Assembly (NCBI GenBank): GCA_019308645.1 | Contig: JAFDHR010000018.1 | Location: forward strand, 1-16,210 | Reading direction: 5' to 3' | Origin: Deltaproteobacteria bacterium | GTDB lineage: Bacteria; Desulfobacterota; DSM-4660; Desulfatiglandales; B25-G16 | Length of the DNA: 16,210 nucleotides | Part shown: one piece after another, positions 1 through 7,473 of the stretch | Numbering within the stretch: position 1 is the stretch's first letter | Layout of the letters: every line of letters begins with the position of its first letter | The notes under the pieces: model-generated | Database searches by the model: none | Seen by the model: only the letters and a program-made list of their open reading frames with translations | Told to the model about the DNA's origin: nothing | Made by a program: the position numbers and the translations under genes

Positions 1-279
1 GCACCAAAAAATGAAAATTCCTCAGCAGAGGTATCTGATTCTTTAAAAGAACAATGCGCCCAAGCCCTCTTAAACATGAAAGGGGTTGGAAAGCCATTTG
101 CTTTGTGGCGTACCTCGATGGATAGAAATGAAGATGAATTGGTTGAGAGATTTGAGTCCAATTACCTTCCGGTATTTCCATCCTCAGAAAGGGCAATAAA
201 AGCCCTGTCATCTCTCTATAGATACAAGGCATTTTGTATGAGGGAAACTACTGACATTTTTTCTGAACCAAAAAGATAG
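1..279 (+). CDS. ADP-forming acyl-CoA synthetase, C-terminal fragment
   Basis: The reading frame is open from the first base of the window to TAG at 277-279, so this is the 3' end of a gene that starts upstream. The last part contains PVFPSSERAIKALSSLYRY, which resembles the end of the CoA-ligase domain in NDP-forming acetyl/acyl-CoA synthetases, where a 'PVF.s.E.A..aL..LyrY' segment is typical. That family converts a carboxylic acid, CoA and ATP to acyl-CoA, ADP and phosphate, or runs in reverse to make ATP. Only about 92 residues are visible and no catalytic residue is included, so substrate and domain order (fused or split subunits) cannot be judged. It lies 28 bp before the thiolase-fold gene and is probably co-transcribed with it. 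Confidence 0.7.
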   Translation, partial: APKNENSSAEVSDSLKEQCAQALLNMKGVGKPFALWRTSMDRNEDELVERFESNYLPVFPSSERAIKALSSLYRYKAFCMRETTDIFSEPKR

Positions 280-307
280 AAATTTTATGAAAAAGGAGGA
301 ATAAATC

Positions 308-1504
308 ATGTCAAAAAGGGTAGGTATTGTCGGTGCAGCTGTTACCCCTTTTAAGGGAACGTGGAGAGAGAAGACCTATTATGAGTTAGCCCAGATGGCA
401 ACAAGGGAGGCGGTGAAGGATGCACAGATAGAGATAGGTGATGTAGATGCGGCATTTTATGCGATCTATAATGATATCTTTGAGCGGACGGCCATTCCTG
501 AGCATGCCATCCATGGCCTTTTAGGCATGCAAAATAAATTCGGCATAAGGATTACAAATGGAGGGGCAACCGGCGCCTACACTATGTCAGCGGCCCATGC
601 ATACCTATCCGCAGGAAGGTTCAAAACGGCATTGGTATTGGGCGTGGAAAAGGCGACTGATTGCTTTGATTTTTCATCTATGTCTGCCACACCGGAGGTG
701 ATCAAGACAATAGGCTGGTCTGGGGATAGTTTTTTTGAGCAGGGGATCGGCTGGACTGCCTCTGACAGCTATGCCGAGGTGGTTCTGGCTTATTTAGATG
801 AGCACCCTGAAGACCTGAAACCGGAAATAACAGCCCAGATCTCAGCCCAATTAAGCCAGCAGGTGAGAGAGAATAGCTATGCCCAGAGACAGTTTGACCA
901 GGTAACGCCTGAGGAGGTTATGAACTCACGCCTTGTGGTTTATCCATTCAAGGAGCTTGAGATTTGTGTCTATAGTGAAGGAGCTGCGGCCCTTATCCTG
1001 GCTGAAGAAGAGACAGCAAAGGCAATATCCAGAAATAATGGTACCCCTGTTGTCTGGATAACCGGTGTAGGAGAGGCTAATGAACATTCATTTGCCGGTA
1101 AAAACCAAAAGGATATGTCTCGGATCATGTCTGATTATTATGCATCCCACAGGGCCTATGAGATGGCAGGTATTAAAGATCCTACGAAAGCAATAAATAT
1201 CGTTGAGCTCCATGATGCCTTTGTGCATCAATTAGAGATTAGCATGGCTGAGTTTGGGCTTGTGCCATTGGGCAACGCCGATTCATTAATAGAAGATGGG
1301 CTTATGACACCAGGGGGGAAATATATCGTCAATCCCTGTGGTGGTTTGATCTACTGTGGTCATCCTGTTGGTTCCAGCAATATCATGTCTGCCTGGTCAG
1401 CCAGAAATGAGCTGATAAAGAGGGACCTTAAAACAGCCCTGGTTCATGGAACTGGCAGCACTGTTGCCCAGTATACGGCATGCTTGATATTTGAACATGT
1501 ATAA
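308..1504 (+). CDS. Thiolase-superfamily protein lacking the nucleophilic Cys (Ltp2/SCP-x-like)
   Basis: A 398-residue protein of the SCP-x/archaeal thiolase branch. The start ATG has a strong upstream AAGGAGGA. Family landmarks are GVEKATD (residues 112-118), SEGAAALIL (223-231), VELHDAF (299-305), the GHPVG loop with His352, and VHGTGS around His380. At the position where thiolases carry the nucleophilic Cys, in a context like R-V-E-A-A-C-A-S-G, this protein has R-I-T-N-G-G-A-T-G, so residue 86 is Gly. In the thiolase superfamily, loss of this Cys is known in Ltp2-type retro-aldolases of steroid side-chain degradation, which work with a DUF35 partner. The next gene here encodes a DUF35 protein. 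I infer an aldolase or other non-thiolytic C-C lyase acting on a CoA ester; the substrate is unknown. A classical thiolase role is unlikely without the Cys. Confidence 0.85.
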   Translation: MSKRVGIVGAAVTPFKGTWREKTYYELAQMATREAVKDAQIEIGDVDAAFYAIYNDIFERTAIPEHAIHGLLGMQNKFGIRITNGGATGAYTMSAAHAYLSAGRFKTALVLGVEKATDCFDFSSMSATPEVIKTIGWSGDSFFEQGIGWTASDSYAEVVLAYLDEHPEDLKPEITAQISAQLSQQVRENSYAQRQFDQVTPEEVMNSRLVVYPFKELEICVYSEGAAALILAEEETAKAISRNNGTPVVWITGVGEANEHSFAGKNQKDMSRIMSDYYASHRAYEMAGIKDPTKAINIVELHDAFVHQLEISMAEFGLVPLGNADSLIEDGLMTPGGKYIVNPCGGLIYCGHPVGSSNIMSAWSARNELIKRDLKTALVHGTGSTVAQYTACLIFEHV

Positions 1505-1569
1505 GGAAGTCATGGACTTGAGCCTGTTTATTTGTTTAGAGATAAACATTATAGAGAGGAGATAAAAAG

Positions 1570-2562
1570 ATGATTAAAAAGAAAAAAGTTATTGATGAGA
1601 TATATATACCAGATGTGGGATCACAGGTTGAGACAATCGATGGTAAGGAATACCTGATCACAAACGACGCCATGTATACCTTTTTTAGGAGGACAAAGGG
1701 GGAATTTTCACCATTTTTCCTTGCACTTAAAAATGAGAAAAGACTCTTAGGATGTAGATGCACCAAATGCGGGATAGTCAGAGTACCACCCTTTTTAACG
1801 CATTGCCCTGATTGTAACTTTGCACCTACAGAGATGATTGAGGTGGAACAGGTGGGGATTATGAACAGCACTCCTCCCATTACCTACTTTGCCACATCCC
1901 TTTTTCAGCATATGGCACCCTATGGAAGGGGGAGGGTTATATTCAAAGGGGCTGACACAGCCATGAGCATAAATCTCTATACCACAACCGGTATTCTTGT
2001 ACCTGGGATAATAAAGAAAGGAACAGAGGTAAAGCTTATCTTCAGGGACGAACGGATTGGTGAGATGACTGATGTTTTCTGTGTCCCCACAGCAGAGCTG
2101 ACTCAGGAGAAGATAAATAAAAAAGGTTTGCAGGAATCAGAGATTGATTGGAAAACACCTCAAGAGCCATCTTTGCCTGTTGCCTCTGAGGAGGATAGTA
2201 ATCGATACAGAAAGGTCCTGGATGAGATGAAAGACCTTATTGAGGATATGAACAGAAATGAGTCTGCACGAAAGGCCATAGCTGGCTGGAAGCGGGATAT
2301 CCAGGTTAAAACAAGAGGTGGACAATTTGCTATCATGATTGATGACGGAGATATAAAGCTTACGGAGTCAATATTATCATCCCCTGATTTTATAATGGTC
2401 TGCGATGATATAAGCACCCTTCTTGATGGCCTGGCCTATAGGGGTGCTATTACTGATTCGGTAATCAATAAAAAGATTTGGATTAGTAAAAACATGGAAT
2501 TCAATACGATTTTCAAGTTAGACAGGATGGCTCGTTTCCTGGTGAGGTCGAAAAAGGTTTAA
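1570..2562 (+). CDS. DUF35 zinc-ribbon/OB-fold protein with C-terminal SCP2-like domain
   Basis: A 330-residue protein, 65 bp after the thiolase-fold gene, with GGAG upstream of the ATG. A zinc ribbon is visible as C64-T-K-C67 and C79-P-D-C82, embedded in the G-x-R-C-x-x-C-G context typical of DUF35. An OB-fold follows (about 83-175) with the segment PYGRGRVIFKGADTAM. Residues 200-330 form a second region with the pattern of a sterol-carrier SCP2-like fold, joined by a Glu/Ser/Pro-rich linker at about 185-205. DUF35 proteins form complexes with thiolase-superfamily enzymes: ChsH2 with Ltp2, BbsA with BbsB, and the archaeal acetoacetyl-CoA thiolase/HMG-CoA synthase complex. Here it is probably the obligate partner of the preceding protein, binding the CoA moiety. 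The attached SCP2 domain may hold a hydrophobic acyl group; that part is inference. Confidence 0.8.
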   Translation: MIKKKKVIDEIYIPDVGSQVETIDGKEYLITNDAMYTFFRRTKGEFSPFFLALKNEKRLLGCRCTKCGIVRVPPFLTHCPDCNFAPTEMIEVEQVGIMNSTPPITYFATSLFQHMAPYGRGRVIFKGADTAMSINLYTTTGILVPGIIKKGTEVKLIFRDERIGEMTDVFCVPTAELTQEKINKKGLQESEIDWKTPQEPSLPVASEEDSNRYRKVLDEMKDLIEDMNRNESARKAIAGWKRDIQVKTRGGQFAIMIDDGDIKLTESILSSPDFIMVCDDISTLLDGLAYRGAITDSVINKKIWISKNMEFNTIFKLDRMARFLVRSKKV

Positions 2563-2583
2563 AAGTTTCAGTAATTATTCTGC

Positions 2584-2612
2584 TTGACGAAATCTCTTTA
2601 AATTACTTAAAA
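2584..2612 (+). promoter_or_regulatory. Weak candidate sigma70 promoter before the ArsA module
   Basis: TTGACG at 2584-2589 is followed after 17 bp by TTAAAA at 2607-2612, in the 92-bp gap between the DUF35 gene and the next gene. The -35 matches consensus at five of six positions but the -10 only at three, so this is tentative. Confidence 0.3.
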
Positions 2613-2654
2613 ATTATTTAATGGGTAGCATATTTATTACCTGAAAATGCTGAT

Positions 2655-3119
2655 ATGAAAGATAAAAAACTTACCCTGGAAATAGAAAAAGGAGTGGATG
2701 AGAAGAACTCCAAGGTTGGCGTATCCTTGAATGTTGAGGTAGCTGACGGTGAAGAATCAACTTTGAGTGGATCAGTGTTACTTGTAGAAAAATGTAGCTC
2801 CTATGAAATTTTACAAAAAGAGATATCGCAGATTAAAGAAGAACTCGATGTCTTATTGGAAAAATCAAGGAGTCTATTTGAGGTGGAGGTTGGAGAAGAT
2901 AAAAGTCAGGATGTGGATGAAGATATGAGTGTAAAGGAGATATGGGATTTTTTATCTATGATCAAGGACCCCGAGGTGTTAGTAGTGAAATTTAATAGCA
3001 TGAGCCGTCAAAAAAGGCTTGAGGTGGCAGATTATGTGTTATCAAATTGCAATGTTTTTTCCGGGCCGGCCTCAATTTTTTCTATGAGATATAATAGTGA
3101 AGAAGGGATGCTTGAGTAG
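2655..3119 (+). CDS. Hypothetical acidic protein upstream of ArsA-type ATPase
   Basis: I do not recognise this 154-residue protein. It has no signal peptide or membrane segment. The N-terminal 50 residues look beta-rich and charged. Residues 52-75 (YEILQKEISQIKEELDVLLE) look like a short coiled coil. After an acidic linker, a helical part is followed by ADYVLSNCNVFSGP (about 125-138) and a terminal SMRYNSEEGMLE, a pattern that looks conserved rather than random. No good Shine-Dalgarno precedes the ATG, but the only nearby alternative ATG (2647) is out of frame and stops at once. It lies 39 bp before the ArsA-type gene in the same direction, so a role with that ATPase is likely, though unproven. 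Confidence 0.6.
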   Translation: MKDKKLTLEIEKGVDEKNSKVGVSLNVEVADGEESTLSGSVLLVEKCSSYEILQKEISQIKEELDVLLEKSRSLFEVEVGEDKSQDVDEDMSVKEIWDFLSMIKDPEVLVVKFNSMSRQKRLEVADYVLSNCNVFSGPASIFSMRYNSEEGMLE

Positions 3120-3158
3120 CGCATCCTGTGTTCTGAAGGATCACTTCCGTGGGGGAAT

Positions 3159-4370
3159 ATGCGCATTATAATGTTTGCAGGTAAGGGCGGTGTGGGCAAA
3201 ACAAGCATTGCAAGTGCAACGGGCCTAAAAGTGGCTGGCGCGGGCTACAAGACTTTGATAATGTCTTTAGATATTGCACATAGCCTGAGTGACATCTTTT
3301 CCCTTAATAAGGGATTAATGGATAAGAATAAAGGGATGCCGGTTAAGATAGAAGATAAGCTGTGGATTCAGGAACTGGATATTCAGGAAGAAATACAAAG
3401 AAACTGGGGAGATGTCCATAAATATATAGCCAGCTTATTTCATACAGCAGGCCTTGATGAAATATTGGCAGAAGAGCTGGCTATTTTACCGGGCATGGAG
3501 GAGGTCAGTTCCCTCCTGTATATAAACCGATATGTAAAGGAAGGTGAATTTGAGGTAATTATACTCGACTGTGCACCAACAGGGGAATCTTTGAGGTTTA
3601 TCAGCATTCCCGCAACACTTGAATGGTATATCAGCAAGATATTCAAGATACAGCGCAGGGTAGTGAGCTACATTAGGCCTGTGGCCAAACGTTTTTACGA
3701 TGTGCCTCTCCCGGAAGACGATTATTTTAAGGCACTTGAGAACCTTTTTGTTCGACTTGAAGGTGTAGACAGTATTCTCACTGATCCCACCATAACCACT
3801 GTAAGGCTGGTGACCAATCCGGAGAAGATAGTCTTGAAAGAAACACAGAGGAGTTTCTTATATTTTTCTCTCTATAAGATGTGCATTGATGCAATAGTGA
3901 TGAACAGGATTTTGCCGGGCAACATTGAAGATACATACTTTAAGGATTGGGAGGAATCTCAGAAAAGATATTTGGAATTGGCAGAGGAGTATTTCAGTCC
4001 TGTCCCCATATTTCCCGTAGTCCTTTTTCAAAATGAGCCTCTGGGACTGGAGAGACTGAAAAGATTTGGGGAAAATATATATGGTGAACGTGACCCAATA
4101 GAGCATTTTTATACAGAGCGGCCTTATGAGTTTAGCAAGAAAGAGGGTAAATTTTTTATAAAGATTAAACTTCCATTTATCACGAAAGAAGAGGTAGAAT
4201 TAAACAGACTTCCAGAGGAAATGGTGATTAGGGTAGGGGGATTTAAGAGACATATCCTTTTGCCACGATATGTTTCTACGTATAAGGATGTCACTGCAAA
4301 AATAGATGGCAACTGTTTAAATATTATTTTTGGAGGGAAAAGCGATGGAAAAGAAAAGTCCCAAAGATAA
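3159..4370 (+). CDS. ArsA/Get3-type ATPase with C-terminal HSP20-like domain
   Basis: A 403-residue P-loop ATPase of the SIMIBI class. The deviant Walker A GKGGVGKT is at residues 8-15. The switch I motif D38-I-A-H-S-L-S-D45 and the switch II motif D137-C-A-P-T-G-E-S follow, with the family segment LPGMEEVSSLLYINRY between. Residues from about 310 to 395 match the HSP20-like fold appended to many bacterial ArsA homologues (KLPFITKEEVELNRLPEEM and IRVGGFKRHILLP). It is a single-ATPase-domain protein, unlike the tandem arsenite-pump ArsA, and no arsB, arsC or arsR is nearby, so arsenite export is unlikely. Get3-like relatives bind hydrophobic clients or partner proteins. Here the partners may be the unknown proteins on either side. 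The start follows GGGGGA. Confidence 0.85.
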   Translation: MRIIMFAGKGGVGKTSIASATGLKVAGAGYKTLIMSLDIAHSLSDIFSLNKGLMDKNKGMPVKIEDKLWIQELDIQEEIQRNWGDVHKYIASLFHTAGLDEILAEELAILPGMEEVSSLLYINRYVKEGEFEVIILDCAPTGESLRFISIPATLEWYISKIFKIQRRVVSYIRPVAKRFYDVPLPEDDYFKALENLFVRLEGVDSILTDPTITTVRLVTNPEKIVLKETQRSFLYFSLYKMCIDAIVMNRILPGNIEDTYFKDWEESQKRYLELAEEYFSPVPIFPVVLFQNEPLGLERLKRFGENIYGERDPIEHFYTERPYEFSKKEGKFFIKIKLPFITKEEVELNRLPEEMVIRVGGFKRHILLPRYVSTYKDVTAKIDGNCLNIIFGGKSDGKEKSQR

Positions 4371-4593
4371 AGATGAGATAGACATAGAGGAGGCCTTTCG
4401 GTCATTGGGCAAGTTTTTTTCGTGGCTGGATGGAAGGATCAGTCCCAGTTCTGAGTTTCGTGAACACATGGCTAAATCCAGGGTAGAGTGTTTAAAGGGA
4501 ATCAGGGTTTTGATTGATAAAAAAATTGATGATTTAGAGAAAAGGCATTCCAAAAAGGCAGATAAAAAGGCCACCCGGGTAAAGGTAGAGTAA
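4345..4593 (+). CDS. Small helical protein following the ArsA-type ATPase
   Basis: An 82-residue, highly charged protein, translationally coupled to the preceding ATPase gene (26 bp overlap). I chose the ATG at 4345 because GGAGGG at 4332-4337 sits at correct spacing; an upstream in-frame TTG at 4330 is less likely. The sequence is predicted mostly helical: an acidic N-terminus, SLGKFFSWLDGRISPS, then an amphipathic helix ending IDKKIDDLEKR, and a Lys-rich tail. There is no signal peptide or membrane segment. I do not recognise the family. Its coupling with the ATPase suggests a partner or adaptor. Confidence 0.6.
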   Translation: MEKKSPKDKDEIDIEEAFRSLGKFFSWLDGRISPSSEFREHMAKSRVECLKGIRVLIDKKIDDLEKRHSKKADKKATRVKVE

Positions 4594-4596
4594 AGG

Positions 4597-4714
4597 AAAT
4601 ATCAAATGACAAAACCCAAATGTCAAATCCAAATGCTTAAATGTCAAAGTCTTCCTGTTTGGCCTTTGGATTTTGACATTCATTTGAACTTTGGGACTTT
4701 GGCATTTGACATTT
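4597..4714. repeat. Long imperfect intergenic inverted repeat (AAATGTCAAATG type)
   Basis: The left arm (about 4597-4650) and right arm (about 4662-4714) are imperfect reverse complements built from units such as AAATGTCAAATGCCAAAG. The right arm ends CATTTGACATTT; the left begins AAATATCAAATGACAAA. It fills most of the gap between the small helical gene and the Smr gene. This matches the general form of non-coding palindromic repeats scattered between genes in some Desulfobacterota and related genomes; that comparison is from memory. Confidence 0.7.
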
Positions 4715-4743
4715 AAAAAAATTTTCTGCTTACTTGTCTGAAG

Positions 4744-5043
4744 ATGTCCAACTCACCTGTTCATATCCCTATTAATGGGGTAATAGACCTTCATACCTTT
4801 GCACCAAAAGAGGCTGGCCAAGTTGTAGATGAATATCTCAATGTATGCTCCCAGAAAGGAATATTGGAGGTTAAGATAATTCATGGTAAGGGCAAGGGCG
4901 TATTACGCCGTACGGTGGAGTCTGTCTTAAAGAGGCATCCCCTGGTTTTATCCTTCAAGCAAGATAGAGGCCCTTCAGGTTGGGGCGCAACCGTTGTTTT
5001 TTTAAAGGAGATGGGAAGGAGTAAAGATGAGAGCAAGATCTAA
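4744..5043 (+). CDS. Smr-domain protein
   Basis: A 99-residue protein consisting of one Smr domain. It shows the D-L-H motif at residues 15-17 (VIDLHTFAPKEA), the central I-I-H-G-K-G-K-G at 45-52, and the C-terminal GPSGWGATVVFL. Smr domains, from MutS2 and stand-alone proteins, bind or nick branched DNA or cleave RNA. The length is that of a minimal stand-alone domain, and its biological target cannot be inferred here. The start lacks a strong ribosome-binding site. Its 3' end overlaps the MscS-type gene by 17 bp, implying co-translation. Confidence 0.85.
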   Translation: MSNSPVHIPINGVIDLHTFAPKEAGQVVDEYLNVCSQKGILEVKIIHGKGKGVLRRTVESVLKRHPLVLSFKQDRGPSGWGATVVFLKEMGRSKDESKI

Positions 5044-6019
5044 GTCCTCCATAAAAGGATTATTTTTAATTCTGATTTTTTTTATCGCCCTCCCCTTATC
5101 CCTTGATTTCTTAATGGGGACCCGTTTAAGCAAGTATGTTTCCTGGCTTGAAAGCGGTATCAGTATAGGCGGGACAAAAATCACTATAATAAATATAGCC
5201 TATCTCGTTATTTTTCTTGTTTTTTTCATTTTTGTATCAAGGATCATAAGGGACGCTCTACAGAACAGAATTCTTCCTCGAACCAGGCTGGATATTGGGG
5301 CACGGGCATCTTTTGTAAATATCGTTATCTACACCTTCTGGATTCTGGCTATCTATACAGGGATAAATATATTAGGAATTAATCTTTCATCCTTGGCCTT
5401 CATGGCAGGTGCCCTTGGAATTGGGATTGGCTTTGGCCTGCAGAATGTTGTCAGTAATTTTGTAAGCGGGATTATCCTTCTCTTTGATCCCTCTATCCAG
5501 GTAGGTGATATGGTCCAGATTGGGGATGATTGGGGGACAGTGAACAGGATTAATATAAGGACTACCATTATCCAGACCTTTGATAATGCCTCACTGATTA
5601 TCCCCAACTCTGAGATGATTTCAAACAAGGTTACAAACTGGTCTTTTAAGGATCCAAAAGTCAGGCGCCAGGTGGATGTAGGGGTGGCTTATGGCTCTGA
5701 TGTTCAGAAGGTGCATGCAATTCTGTTAAAGATTGTTAATGATATGCCTGAGATAATGAATGATCCAGCCCCCCGGGTGGACTTTAGGGATTTTGCTGAC
5801 AGTGCACTTATTTTCAGGATTAGGTTCTGGATATCTTCGCCCGATTTCTGGTTAACTGCACCAACAGAACTCAGGTTTAGGATTGATGAGGAATTCAAGA
5901 AAAATGGCATAGAGATTGCGTTTCCTCAGCAGGATATTCATATCAGAAGTGCCTCTGGTCTTGAGGAAATCTTTAATAGGAGAGATTATTCACCAAAGAT
6001 ACCGAAAGATCAAAAGTAA
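5027..6019 (+). CDS. MscS-family mechanosensitive channel
   Basis: A 330-residue inner-membrane protein. Hydrophobic segments lie at about residues 11-30, 51-73, 95-119 and 121-153. The last is the Gly/Ala-rich pore helix (AFMAGALGIGIGFGLQNVVS) typical of MscS TM3. It is followed by the beta-domain signature FDPSIQVGDMVQIG (153-166) and IPNSEMISNKVTNWS (182-196), then a C-terminal alpha/beta domain ending in a charged tail. Such channels open under membrane tension to release solutes during osmotic downshock. The length is slightly above E. coli MscS (286) because of the additional N-terminal helix. The ATG lies inside the Smr gene, preceded by GGAAGGAG. Confidence 0.9.
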   Translation: MRARSKSSIKGLFLILIFFIALPLSLDFLMGTRLSKYVSWLESGISIGGTKITIINIAYLVIFLVFFIFVSRIIRDALQNRILPRTRLDIGARASFVNIVIYTFWILAIYTGINILGINLSSLAFMAGALGIGIGFGLQNVVSNFVSGIILLFDPSIQVGDMVQIGDDWGTVNRINIRTTIIQTFDNASLIIPNSEMISNKVTNWSFKDPKVRRQVDVGVAYGSDVQKVHAILLKIVNDMPEIMNDPAPRVDFRDFADSALIFRIRFWISSPDFWLTAPTELRFRIDEEFKKNGIEIAFPQQDIHIRSASGLEEIFNRRDYSPKIPKDQK

Positions 6020-6169
6020 GTTTCAGGTTTGAAAAAATGTTATTCTGTATCTTGCATTGTATTTTGAAAAGATAACAATATCTATTTCTTACTATGGAGC
6101 ATCGACAATTATAAGGGGTAGAAGTAAAAGTTGATATACAGTAAATCATAGAAAATGAGGTAGGTGATT

Positions 6170-7336
6170 ATGAAGATTCACGAATTTCAGGCAAAGGATC
6201 TCTTTCGTAATTTTGGGATACCGGTTCCATCTGGAAAATTAGCTACGACACCAGGCCAGGCAGTGGATAATGCAAAGAGCATTCCCGGTCCTCCATGGGT
6301 AGTGAAGGCCCAGATCCATGCCGGTGGGCGAGAAAAAGGTGGTGGAGTAAGATTGGTTAGTAGTTTTGAGGAATTGGGCAAAGCAGCTGATGAGATTCTA
6401 TCTAATCCCCTGATCACACCACAGACCGGTCCTGCGGGGCAGAAGGTTCGACAGGTATTAATAGAGGAAGGGCTGGATATTGATAGGGAGTTCTATTTGG
6501 GTATTGTTATTGATCGAAAGCTGGAATCTCCTGTGATGATATTTAGCCAGGCAGGGGGAATGGAGATTGAAGAGGTCTCTGCTCAGCATCCGGAATTAGT
6601 TTTAATTGAAACCATAGATAGCACTCAGGGATTTATGCCCTATCAGGCAAGAAATTTTTTCTATGCCCTTGACCCAATGCCGAATAAAAAGGTGTTTAAA
6701 GACTTTTCTGCAATAATGGCCAGGCTGTATAAATTATTTCTATCCAAGGATTGTTCATTAGTTGAGATCAATCCGCTGGTTCTTACAAAATCAGGCAATG
6801 TGGTTGCCCTGGATGCAAAAATCAACTTTGATGATAATGCCCTATTCAGACAAAAGGAAATTGCGCAACTCCATGATCCCCAGGAAATGGACGAGTTGGA
6901 GATAAGGGCTGCCGAGTCTAATCTGAACTACATTAGACTGGATGGCAATATTGGTGCGATGGTAAATGGAGCAGGACTGGCAATGGCTACTATGGATGTT
7001 ATTAAGCTGGCAGGTGCTGAACCAGCCAATTTTTTGGATGTTGGTGGCGGTGCAAGCGAGGAGATGGTTACAAACGGGTTAAAAATTATACTGAGTGACG
7101 AAAGGGTCAAGGCAATCTTGATCAATATATTTGGCGGCATAATGAGATGTGATGTTCTGGCACGGGGTGTGGTAAATGCTGCTAAAGAGGTAGAAATAAA
7201 TGTTCCTCTTATAGTGAGGTTAGAGGGGACAAATGTAGAGGAGGGAAGAGAAATCTTAAAAAATTCAGATCTTGATTTTTCAGTGGCTCAAGATATTGAA
7301 GAGGCAGCCAGAATGGTAGCTAAACAAGTGAGTTAG
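6170..7336 (+). CDS. sucC: Succinyl-CoA synthetase (NDP-forming), beta subunit
   Basis: 388 residues, the same length as E. coli SucC. I chose the ATG at 6170 over the in-frame GTG at 6164 because the protein then begins MKIHEFQAK, matching the canonical SucC start. It is an ATP-grasp enzyme: VVKAQIHAGGREKGGGV (44-60, with the nucleotide-binding Lys46), VEINPLVL (Glu199, Asn201) and ALDAKINFDDN with the Mg-binding Asp215. Then the CoA-ligase domain follows: GNIGAMVNGAGLAM, FLDVGGGASEE, INIFGGIMRCD and VRLEGTNVEEG. With SucD it interconverts succinyl-CoA, NDP and phosphate with succinate, NTP and CoA in the TCA cycle. All key motifs are intact. Confidence 0.95.
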   Translation: MKIHEFQAKDLFRNFGIPVPSGKLATTPGQAVDNAKSIPGPPWVVKAQIHAGGREKGGGVRLVSSFEELGKAADEILSNPLITPQTGPAGQKVRQVLIEEGLDIDREFYLGIVIDRKLESPVMIFSQAGGMEIEEVSAQHPELVLIETIDSTQGFMPYQARNFFYALDPMPNKKVFKDFSAIMARLYKLFLSKDCSLVEINPLVLTKSGNVVALDAKINFDDNALFRQKEIAQLHDPQEMDELEIRAAESNLNYIRLDGNIGAMVNGAGLAMATMDVIKLAGAEPANFLDVGGGASEEMVTNGLKIILSDERVKAILINIFGGIMRCDVLARGVVNAAKEVEINVPLIVRLEGTNVEEGREILKNSDLDFSVAQDIEEAARMVAKQVS

Positions 7337-7358
7337 ATAGCTGTCATGTAACTTTTCA

Positions 7359-7436
7359 GCCACTAAGTCACCAAGGCACAAACAATTGAAAATTGAAAAT
7401 TCACAATTGGCGTTGGTGACTTCGTGTCTTTGTGGC
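7359..7436. repeat. Intergenic inverted repeat between sucC and sucD
   Basis: The left arm (about 7359-7382, GCCACTAAGTCACCAAGG) and right arm (about 7413-7436, TTGGTGACTTCGTGTC then TTTGTGGC) are imperfect reverse complements around an AT-rich centre. This is the widespread 'GCCACAAAGACACGAAG' style of intergenic repeat. The right arm runs into GGCAAAAAAGG, which also follows the repeat at 8449-8553. Confidence 0.7.
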
Positions 7437-7473
7437 AAAAAAGGGCTAATACAAATAGAAATGGGGTAATCAT

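Noticed and set aside
1536..1880. Minus-strand open frame of 114 codons
   Set aside because: It is antisense to the DUF35 zinc-ribbon region and shows no family pattern.
308..2562. BbsAB benzoylsuccinyl-CoA thiolase of anaerobic toluene degradation
   Set aside because: The thiolase/DUF35 pairing is similar, but no other bbs or bss gene is present, the DUF35 carries an extra SCP2-like part, and the Cys nucleophile is absent.
3159..4370. Arsenite efflux ATPase ArsA
   Set aside because: Single ATPase domain with an HSP20-like tail, no arsB/arsR/arsC nearby and no visible arsenic-binding Cys cluster.
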